A stretch of DNA of 39,309 nt, taken from the NCBI GenBank assembly GCA_038257155.1, contig JBBSJP010000045.1, forward strand, positions 1 to 39,309. The letters are read 5' to 3'. The stretch comes from JANJTY01 sp038257155. GTDB taxonomy: Bacteria > Pseudomonadota > Gammaproteobacteria > Xanthomonadales > Xanthomonadaceae. This document shows, one piece after another, positions 8,684 to 15,834 of the stretch; position 1 is the stretch's first letter, and each line of letters opens with the position of its first letter. Both the position numbers and the translations under genes were made by a program. The notes beneath the pieces were generated by a model. It did no database searches. It worked only from the letters and a program-made list of their open reading frames with translations, and had not been told where the DNA came from.

Positions 8684-10618
8684 TCAGATCGGGCAATCGA
8701 ACTTGCGCGCGACGGCGCCACTGCCCTGGCCAAGCCTGCTGGTAAGGGAGCGCGCTTCCCCGCGCAGTCGCCAATCGTAGATCACGCTGAAGGCGAGGAT
8801 GCGCGCGACATACTCGCGGGTTTCGAAATACGGAATGGTTTCGATCCAGACATCGATCGGATCGAGCGGCCGCTGGTTGCGCCAGCGCAGAACGGGTGCC
8901 GGGCCGGCATTGTAGGCTGCCGTGGCAAGTGCGATATGCCCGTCGAAGCGGTCGCGCATGGCCGCAAGATAGGCACTGCCGAGTTTCAGATTGGTGAGCG
9001 GCCGATAAAGGGTATCCGGGCCAGCCCAGGAAACGCCCAGCTTGCGCGCCACTTCCGCGCCGGTGCCGGGCAGCAACTGCATCAGGCCACGGGCATCGGC
9101 CGCGGAACGTGCATCCGGCATCCAGGCGCTTTCGGCACGAATCAGGGCCGCCATCCATGCCGGATCGAGCTTGTACTGTTCGCCCTCCGCACGCAGGGTG
9201 CGACGAAAACTGAGTGGGAAGCGCAGCGCATAGTGCTGCAGGTCCTCACCGCTGGTGAGGCTGAACACAGCGCGATCGTGCCAGCCGATGTCGGCGGCCA
9301 TGCGCACCGCTTCGCGACGCTCGTCCGGACTCAGCGCCGGTGCGACGCGCGCCCATTCCATGCGCGCCCATGGCCTGCGACCAATCTGGTGCAGGAGCAG
9401 TGCACGCTGCACGCCAGCGATGCTGGCGACGCGCTCCTGTCGCTCGCTGTCACTGGCAAGCTGACGCGGGCATAGGGCGTAGGGCCAACCGAGGCGGTCG
9501 GCGGCAAGAAAGCCGTGGTAATCCGATTCAGCCGCGACATCCGCCATCAGCTGTCGGGCTTCCGAGCCAAGGCCCATCAACTCCTCGGTTCGTGCCCGGA
9601 AATAGCGCCAGCGAGTTTGCTGCTGCAGTGCATCGGGCATGCCGAGGATTGCGATCCGCGCGGCCCGCCAGTCGGCGCGCGCCATGGCTTCGCGTGCGCG
9701 CCACTCGTGCAGGCGGTCGTCGTAGGCGTCCTCAGGCACGCGAGCCAGCTGGGCTGCAGCCTCGGCGGTGTAACTCGCAGCGCTCCACAGCGCGATCGCA
9801 TAGCGCACCTCGTTGCGGCTGTCCTGAGACAGATTCAGCGGTTCGGCAAGCTGGTCGAGCAGTGCTTCGGCCTGGCCTGCTTCGCGACGCGCCAGACGCA
9901 GCAGACCATCGCGTGCCACCTGCTGGGCCAGCGCATCGCTGCCCCAGGCCGCAGCCTTGGCGTCTGGCGCAGTCAGGAAGTCGCTGTAGGCCTCGATCCT
10001 GACGCGCTCGGCGTCGGGCAGTGAGCGGGCGAGAAAGCGCGCCAGACTGGCATTGCCGGACTGCAGTGCCAGTTCGATGCGCTGCATGCGCAGTTCGTTG
10101 GTGATGCGACCCGACTTGTTCAGTTCCTCGAAGGGCTCGTCGCACAGCGACGGCAGCGACTCCGGGCTGAGCCAGACCCTGGTGACTGCGTCCAGGCTGT
10201 CCTCATCGACGCCAAGATCGAGTCGCGCGATCAGCGCGGCGCAACGTATCTCCGGGTCGTCCTCGCCGCCCTGCAGGGCACGAAAACCCGACCAGTCCCG
10301 CTGCTTGATGCGGGTCTGCAGCCAGGCCTTGCGCATGGCCGGCGCAAAAACCATGTCGGCGTTCTGCTCGAGGAAGTCGCGCACTTCTTCGACCTTGGCC
10401 CTGTCCAGTCGACGTCGAAGTGCGGCATAGTCCAGCCAGGGCTTGAGCACGTGGCCGCGATACTGGCGCTCGATCGATGGCCATGCCGACACGGGTCCTT
10501 TCTCGGCCTGCTCCAGTGCCTGGCGCAGGGCGCTGCGGTCGGCGCCCGGTTCGGCTGCCAAGGCTGCACTCACAGCCAGCAGGGAGAAACACAGGGTGGT
10601 CGAAAATAGCAGCTTCAT
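8684..10618 (-). CDS. slt: Soluble lytic murein transglycosylase Slt70-like
   Basis: The 644-residue length equals that of E. coli Slt70. A signal peptide (MKLLFSTTLCFSLLAVSAALAA) sends it to the periplasm. A long alpha-helical superhelical U/L region fills about 25-470. The C-terminal lysozyme-like domain shows the catalytic glutamate in IRAESAW (about E496), then ARGLMQLLPGTG, the NLKLGSAYL segment and ATAAYNAGP, the full signature of family 1 lytic transglycosylases. It cleaves the MurNAc-GlcNAc bond to leave 1,6-anhydro ends during wall turnover. It is the first gene of the slt/NDUFA9-like/cca operon and diverges from a TSUP permease gene 60 bp away. Confidence 0.95.
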   Translation of the reverse strand: MKLLFSTTLCFSLLAVSAALAAEPGADRSALRQALEQAEKGPVSAWPSIERQYRGHVLKPWLDYAALRRRLDRAKVEEVRDFLEQNADMVFAPAMRKAWLQTRIKQRDWSGFRALQGGEDDPEIRCAALIARLDLGVDEDSLDAVTRVWLSPESLPSLCDEPFEELNKSGRITNELRMQRIELALQSGNASLARFLARSLPDAERVRIEAYSDFLTAPDAKAAAWGSDALAQQVARDGLLRLARREAGQAEALLDQLAEPLNLSQDSRNEVRYAIALWSAASYTAEAAAQLARVPEDAYDDRLHEWRAREAMARADWRAARIAILGMPDALQQQTRWRYFRARTEELMGLGSEARQLMADVAAESDYHGFLAADRLGWPYALCPRQLASDSERQERVASIAGVQRALLLHQIGRRPWARMEWARVAPALSPDERREAVRMAADIGWHDRAVFSLTSGEDLQHYALRFPLSFRRTLRAEGEQYKLDPAWMAALIRAESAWMPDARSAADARGLMQLLPGTGAEVARKLGVSWAGPDTLYRPLTNLKLGSAYLAAMRDRFDGHIALATAAYNAGPAPVLRWRNQRPLDPIDVWIETIPYFETREYVARILAFSVIYDWRLRGEARSLTSRLGQGSGAVARKFDCPI

Positions 10619-10678
10619 GCTCCGGAGTTTAACGGATGGCGGGTGCCTTCCCCGCACCTTGCGGAGTGGCTCCCGTTC

Positions 10679-11479
10679 ATGTTGATCGCGCTGGGCACTT
10701 ACTTGTTGTTGGGTCTGGTGGCAGGAATCATGGCCGGCCTGCTGGGTATCGGCGGTGGTCTGGTGCTGGTGGTGGCGCTGGTATGGCTGCTGCCATTGCA
10801 GGGCGTGCCTCCGGAGTCGGCAATGCATGCAGCGCTCGCGACGTCCCTGGCGAGCATCGTGCTGACCGGGATTTCCTCGGCGCGGGCGCATCACCGGCGC
10901 GGCAGCGTACGCTGGACCATTGTGCGCTGGCTGGTTCCCGGCATGCTGGTGGGCGGATTGCTGGGCAGCTTCCTGGCAATGGCACTGCCGGGTGAGGTCT
11001 TGCGCTATGGCGTGTCGGTCTACTGCCTGCTGGCTTCGGCACAGTTGTGGTTCGGTGTCGAGCGGCAGCGCCCGGATTCGGCGGGTGATGCGCGTGGTGC
11101 CGGTTTGACGCTTGCAGGCACTGGCATCGGCGCGGTCTCGGCCCTGGTCGGCATCGGTGGCGGCAGCATGACGGTGCCGCTGCTGGTGTGGCTGGGCGTA
11201 GCGCCGGTGCGCGCGGTGGGAACATCGGCGGCCTGTGGGGTCGCCATCGCGCTGGCCAGCGTCGCGGGCTACGCGACGCTGGGAGCGCCGCACAGCATGC
11301 CCGAGCTCAGCGCCGGCTATGTGTATCTGCCGGCGGCGGTGGGTGTCGCCCTGACGTCAGTGCTGTCTGCACCGCTGGGAACCCGGCTGGCGCATGCGAT
11401 CAGCGCCATGGCCTTGAAGCGGATATTTGCCGTGTTCCTTGCGGCGGTTGGCGTGTCGCTGCTGCTCGTGCGCTTCTGA
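10679..11479 (+). CDS. TSUP (TauE/SafE) family membrane permease
   Basis: The 266-residue protein has about eight membrane helices and two repeated family signatures: VAGIMAGLLGIGGGLVLV near the N-terminus and GAVSALVGIGGGSMTVP in the middle. These are the duplicated GIGGG motifs of the TauE/SafE/YfcA family, which moves sulfite, organosulfonates or related anions across the inner membrane. Substrate and direction cannot be read from sequence, and no sulfur genes are adjacent. I chose the ATG at 10679; a GTG at 10643 in the same frame would add 12 residues. The gene diverges from slt. Confidence 0.87.
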   Translation: MLIALGTYLLLGLVAGIMAGLLGIGGGLVLVVALVWLLPLQGVPPESAMHAALATSLASIVLTGISSARAHHRRGSVRWTIVRWLVPGMLVGGLLGSFLAMALPGEVLRYGVSVYCLLASAQLWFGVERQRPDSAGDARGAGLTLAGTGIGAVSALVGIGGGSMTVPLLVWLGVAPVRAVGTSAACGVAIALASVAGYATLGAPHSMPELSAGYVYLPAAVGVALTSVLSAPLGTRLAHAISAMALKRIFAVFLAAVGVSLLLVRF

Positions 11480-11576
11480 CTGCCCGCAGCGCAGGGCACG
11501 CGACGCAAAGCGCGTGCGCGGGAAGTCCAGCCCGGGCGATCTGTCGGTTTGTGAGGTCGCCCGCGACAGTGTTGAA

Positions 11577-11597
11577 TTAATGTGAAAAATACATTAA
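11577..11597. promoter_or_regulatory. Candidate operator upstream of TonB-dependent receptor
   Basis: A perfect inverted repeat, TTAATGT-N7-ACATTAA, sits in an AT-rich island within GC-rich DNA about 80 bp before the receptor ATG. The 7-7-7 symmetry is typical of a dimeric regulator site. A TTGAAT just before it could be part of a -35 box, but I see no convincing -10 partner. The binding protein is unknown. Confidence 0.4.
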
Positions 11598-11677
11598 ACA
11601 TGCGCGGCCCGGAGGCCGGAACGGGGGCGGCGGTCCGGGCATAGATCCGACCGGATCATTCTTGGGAGAAGGAATTC

Positions 11678-14536
11678 ATGCTTACCTGCACCGCCAAGCG
11701 GCTGGGTGCCGCGATTCACCTTGCGCTGTTGTGTTCTGTTTTGCCTGCCGTTGCGCAGGCCCAGAGCGAGGAAGCCGCGCGCGAGTTGGACCGGGTCGAG
11801 GTCACCGGTACCCGCATCAAGAAAATCGAAATCGAAGGGCAGACGCCGGTCCAGACGATCACCCGCGAGGATATCGACCGCTCTGGTCTGCGTTCGATTG
11901 GCGACGTGCTGCAGCAGATTACCGCCTCGGGATCGGCGCTCAACACCCGCTTCAATTCCAGCGGCAATTTCGGATTCCCTCCGGATGGCGGCGGTGTTGG
12001 CGCTGGCGCCACGACGGTCGACCTGCGTCATGTTGGCGCCAAGCGCGTCCTGGTGCTGGTCGACGGCATCCGCTGGGTGAATGAAAGTTCGGCCTCGGGC
12101 GTCGGCGGCGTGGTCGACCTCAACACCATCCCGCTCTCCATCGTCGAGCGCATCGAAGTGCTGGAAGACGGCGCTTCGTCGATCTACGGTTCGGATGCCA
12201 TCGGCGGGGTGGTCAATATCATCACCCGGCGTGATTTTGATGGCGCCAGCGTGGCGGTCAGTTATGGCGAGTATGGCAAGGGCGACGGTGAGTTGAGCTC
12301 GGGCGAAGTCAGCTTCGGCGGACGCGGCGAACGGCACAGCTTCTTCCTCAGCGCCAGCATCAACGAGCAGAAGGAAGTGGCCGCCATCGACCGCGAACAG
12401 TCCAGCCTGCCGGTGCCTGGCACGGGGCTGGCGCTTGGTAGTTCCGCCATTCCGGCCGGCAGGTTCGTCTTCAGCGATCCGGTGACGGGCACGGTCTACA
12501 ACCTGGTGCCGAATGCCGGCATCGCCAACCCGAGCTTCGACGGTAGCCAGACCGGCTGCGATCGCACCGACGACTTTCATTGTTTCACCTCGGCCGACCG
12601 CTTCAACTACGCGGCCTTCAACCTGCTGGTCACCCCGAGCAAGCGCAAGAGCGTGTTTGGCCAAACACGCTTCGAGGTGAACGATTCGGTCTCCTGGTAC
12701 TTCAAGGCGCTGTACAACAATCGCCGTTCGGTCAATCAGGCGGCTCCCGAGCCCTTCTTCCTGGGCAATCTGGTGCCAACCAATTTCTGGGCAGACAACC
12801 TGACCTGGTCGGCCAGCAACCCCTACAACCCCTTTGGTTACGATCTGGTTGGCGGCCAGAACCTGCTGCTGATCGGACGACGTCCGCTGGAGGGCGGAGC
12901 GCGTGTGTTCGAGCAGGATGTCGATACCAGCTACTTCGCCACGGGTCTTGAAGGCAGCTTTGAAATTGGCAGTCGCCTGATGCTGTGGGACGTCAACTAC
13001 ATGAGCAGCAACAACAAGGCCGAACAGACCAACTTCGGCAGCTACAACGCACGTCGCCTGGCCTTGGCTCTGGGACCGCTGGCCGCCTGCGAAGCCGATC
13101 CGCAGTGCGTGCCGCTCAATCTCGTCGGCGCCGGCAGCATTACACCGGAGATGTTGGCCTACATCCAGCCCGTGGTGCGAGATCGCAGTGAGAACACCCT
13201 CAGCCAGTTCAGCGTCAACCTTACCGGCGACCTGTTTGATTTGCCGGCCGGCGCCCTGGCTTTTGCCACCGGTTATGAGCACCGCGAGTACGAAGGCAGC
13301 TATCGGCCTGATGACCTGACCGTCTCTGGCGAATACAACGGCGTCGCCTCGCTGCCAACCTCGGGCGAGTACGAGGTCGACGAGCTTTACCTGGAAGCCA
13401 ACGTGCCGCTGCTGGCGGATCGCACTTTCGCGCGGCGCCTCGATCTGAGCCTGGCCGGACGCTACTCCGACTACTCGACCTTCGGCGGCGAATCGACCGG
13501 CAAGCTCGGCCTGCGCTGGCAGGTCAATGACGAGTTCCTGCTGCGCAGCACCTGGGCCGAGGGCTTTCGCGCACCGACCATCGGCGAGCTGTTTGGTTCG
13601 GCCAGCGGCTTTGATGCGGTGCTCAGCGATCCCTGCTCGGCACCGGTTGCTGCGGGCCTGCAGGCGAACTGCACGGCCTTGGGTGTGCCGACCAGCTACG
13701 TTCAGCCGAATCCACAGATTTCGGTGCTGACTGGCGGCAATCCGTTGCTCGAAGCCGAGACCGCCGACAGCAACACGGCGGGCTTCGTCTGGAGTCCCGG
13801 ATTCGCCGCAGATTCAAGCTGGTCCGAGCAGTTCGACATCGAGGTCACGTGGTACCGCCACTCGATCGAGGGTGCGGTGCAGGCGCTCGATGCCCAGACC
13901 CAGATGGACCTCTGCGCACAAACCCTGTTGCCGATCTACTGCGACGGCATCGTGCGCAATTCAACTGGCGCGATCCAGACCTTCAGCAACTTCCTGACCA
14001 ACTTCGGGCGCATTGAAACCTCCGGTTACGACGTACATCTGTTCTGGACGCTTCCGGAAACCGATCTCGGCCGTTACCGTGTTTCCTGGCGCAATACCTT
14101 CGTCGACAGCTACAAGTCCATCGGCGCCGATGGCTCGCGCCAGCCGCAGGGCGTGGGCATCGAGGTCAATGACAGCGGCATCCACGACTGGAGTTCCAAT
14201 CTGGCCCTGGATTGGGACTATGGCGACTTCAACAGTCGCTGGACCGTGCGGCATAGCAGCGACCTGAGTGAGAGCTGCGGCGACGCCGTGGATTTCCCGG
14301 TGTGCCGGGATCCGGTCAACGGACGCAACCGGCTGGGCTCGACGACCTTCCACGATCTGCAGTTCGGCTGGACCACCGACTGGTTCGGCGAAACCCGACT
14401 CACGGCCGGCGTCAACAATGTGTTCCAGAAGGAGCCACCGATCTGCCTGAGCTGCTCGCTGAACGGCTATGACGCCTCCAACTACGACATCCCGGGTGGA
14501 CGTTTCTTCTTTGTTCGGGCTGAAGTGCGACTGTGA
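11678..14536 (+). CDS. TonB-dependent outer-membrane receptor
   Basis: The 952-residue protein starts with a signal peptide (cleavage near AQAQ, about 29). It continues with a TonB-box-like segment (ELDRVEVTGTRI, about 36-47), a plug domain (about 55-175; RVLVLVDGIRW, IERIEVLEDGASSIYGSDAIGGVVNI) and a 22-strand barrel to the C-terminus. Conserved barrel signatures include WAEGFRAPTIGELFG and NNVFQKEPP. The protein takes up a large substrate using TonB energy. Long extracellular loops carry paired cysteines (GCDRTDDFHC, CEADPQC, ICLSC), as often seen in Xanthomonadales peptide- or carbohydrate-type receptors; the ligand is unknown. The barrel ends in RAEVRL, with leucine instead of the usual final aromatic residue. 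GGAGAAGG stands 6 bases before the ATG. A terminator follows at 14571. Confidence 0.94.
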   Translation: MLTCTAKRLGAAIHLALLCSVLPAVAQAQSEEAARELDRVEVTGTRIKKIEIEGQTPVQTITREDIDRSGLRSIGDVLQQITASGSALNTRFNSSGNFGFPPDGGGVGAGATTVDLRHVGAKRVLVLVDGIRWVNESSASGVGGVVDLNTIPLSIVERIEVLEDGASSIYGSDAIGGVVNIITRRDFDGASVAVSYGEYGKGDGELSSGEVSFGGRGERHSFFLSASINEQKEVAAIDREQSSLPVPGTGLALGSSAIPAGRFVFSDPVTGTVYNLVPNAGIANPSFDGSQTGCDRTDDFHCFTSADRFNYAAFNLLVTPSKRKSVFGQTRFEVNDSVSWYFKALYNNRRSVNQAAPEPFFLGNLVPTNFWADNLTWSASNPYNPFGYDLVGGQNLLLIGRRPLEGGARVFEQDVDTSYFATGLEGSFEIGSRLMLWDVNYMSSNNKAEQTNFGSYNARRLALALGPLAACEADPQCVPLNLVGAGSITPEMLAYIQPVVRDRSENTLSQFSVNLTGDLFDLPAGALAFATGYEHREYEGSYRPDDLTVSGEYNGVASLPTSGEYEVDELYLEANVPLLADRTFARRLDLSLAGRYSDYSTFGGESTGKLGLRWQVNDEFLLRSTWAEGFRAPTIGELFGSASGFDAVLSDPCSAPVAAGLQANCTALGVPTSYVQPNPQISVLTGGNPLLEAETADSNTAGFVWSPGFAADSSWSEQFDIEVTWYRHSIEGAVQALDAQTQMDLCAQTLLPIYCDGIVRNSTGAIQTFSNFLTNFGRIETSGYDVHLFWTLPETDLGRYRVSWRNTFVDSYKSIGADGSRQPQGVGIEVNDSGIHDWSSNLALDWDYGDFNSRWTVRHSSDLSESCGDAVDFPVCRDPVNGRNRLGSTTFHDLQFGWTTDWFGETRLTAGVNNVFQKEPPICLSCSLNGYDASNYDIPGGRFFFVRAEVRL

Positions 14537-14570
14537 TCGGGTAGCGTTTTTCACTTGAATGCAAGCGGAT

Positions 14571-14613
14571 CGCGGCGGGGTGTGCGAAAGCTCATCCCGC
14601 CGCGGTTTTGTTT
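14571..14613 (+). terminator. Rho-independent terminator of the TonB receptor gene
   Basis: CGCGGCGGG (14571-14579) pairs with CCCGCCGCG (14596-14604), followed by G and TTTTGTTT. The 9-bp GC stem plus T-run lies 35 bases after the stop codon. The loop is long (16 nt) but the layout is canonical. Confidence 0.75.
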
Positions 14614-14689
14614 GTGGCCCCTGGCAGCGCCGTATTTCTGCGCAAGCTGCATGCCTTTCAAATCGAGAGGAAAATTGGGACGGGGGAAA

Positions 14690-15007
14690 CTACCCTTCGG
14701 ACTTCGGTCTGCCGCGCGTGAGTCGGTAGCGGCGGTTGAAGGCTTGCAACCAGCGCTGATCGGTTTGGCGTATGGCGCGGGAGATGCGGCCGACCCGCTG
14801 GCACGAGACCAGCAGATACACCGGCTTGCTCATCAGCACATAGGCGTGCAGTGCCACGCCCTCGCTCGTCATGGCTTCGCCCAACCGGTGCTAGTGCTAG
14901 TAGAAGCCGCAGTCCTCACTGCCGATGAAGACTGCGGCGCGGTTCACGCCGCGCTGCACGCTATGCAGCGGAACACCGGCAACCTCAAGACGAGCAGCAC
15001 GCGGCAT
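14690..15007 (-). pseudogene. Decayed REP-associated tyrosine transposase (RAYT)
   Basis: Read on the minus strand from 15007, the frame begins MPRAARLEVAGVPLHSVQRG and continues NRAAVF...DCGFY, the typical RAYT N-terminus (family pattern MPRxxRxxxPGxxYHVxxRGxNRxxxF). Two TAG codons two codons apart then interrupt it (around 14891-14899). The same frame resumes with HRLGEAMTSEGVALHAYVLMS, where the family has HAYVLMxNHVHLL. Here the HUH-type histidine pair is replaced (SKPVYLLV), so the catalytic site is lost. The frame stops after FNRRYRLTRGRPKSEG, short of the catalytic tyrosine region and C-terminus. The stops, lost histidines and truncation together mark a dead element. RAYTs mobilise REP sequences, several of which lie in this window. 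Confidence 0.75.
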
Positions 15008-15834
15008 TGAACCAACCTCGGTTCGACCTGTCTGCCATTGTCCAGCGCGGGGCAGCGGGTGCTTGGGGTTGGCCATCCGCGTTGTCAGCGAGTCTTCAAA
15101 GAATTCCCCCCCGTCCCCTTTTTCACCGTCCCCTTTTTCATGGCCGCGCAGAAAGGGCGCTTGGGCAGGAGTGCACTGGTGCGAGTCCACTTCAAATTGA
15201 CAGTGGTAATGGACACTGGCAACCTCCAGCGGCTCCGTCGCCAGTCGATCGGGGCAACTTTTCAAACAATAGGAAATTTCCGTGCGCGAGCTGAATACGA
15301 TAGAGTTGGAGATGGTAACGGGTGGTTCCGATTCGCGGAGCGGTGAGGGAGAGGAGCCGGAAAACGACGGGCAAGGAGAAGCTAGCGACCCGCAGGGTGA
15401 TGCCACCCAGCGCGACGTGGGCTCGATTGGCATCAGTCTTTAGGGCAGTTCGCAGCGAGAGCCCACGCAGCCCGAGAACGGGACGACGGGGCTGCACGCA
15501 CTGGGACTGCTTCAAGCCCTCACAACCGCCCAAAGCCGCATGCTACTTGGCGATCCGCGGCCCCTCGTGGCCCCGGAGTTAGCGAAGTAGCGCTCGCGGC
15601 TTTGGGCGGGTTTTACAATTGGGATCAAGACCACAAAACACCATTGGGGGTCAAGTCTTGCTTTAGCACAGTGGCGTCGTCCTCGGATTAAGTATCAGTC
15701 AACGCGCGACGCGCAATGGACGAGCCGTTTGTGCGGGTGGTTGCTGCCTACAAGGGCTCGCTGCCGGCCTCGGCCGCGGCGGTTGCCGCACCCTGGCAAA
15801 ACCGCGATGATCCGCGCGGAGGGCCCATGCAACC
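15008..15834. other. Gene-poor spacer between RAYT remnant and kinase gene
   Basis: No convincing gene is seen in these 827 bases. They contain two tandem copies of a 15-mer (CCGTCCCCTTTTTCA, 15111-15140), a degenerate repeat pair ATTGGGATCAAG / ATTGGGGGTCAAG (about 15617-15653), and a 40-codon frame (15716-15838) whose TGA overlaps the kinase ATG. GGAGGG at 15818-15823 is a plausible ribosome-binding site for the kinase. Confidence 0.6.

Noticed and set aside
11594..13282. Minus-strand open frame (562 codons) opposite the first TonB receptor gene
   Set aside because: The plus strand has plug and barrel motifs, ribosome-binding site and terminator; the other frame is codon-bias shadow.
15192..15533. 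Minus-strand frame of 113 codons in the spacer before the kinase gene
   Set aside because: No recognisable domain or ribosome-binding site, and it lies among repeat debris; it cannot be supported as a gene.
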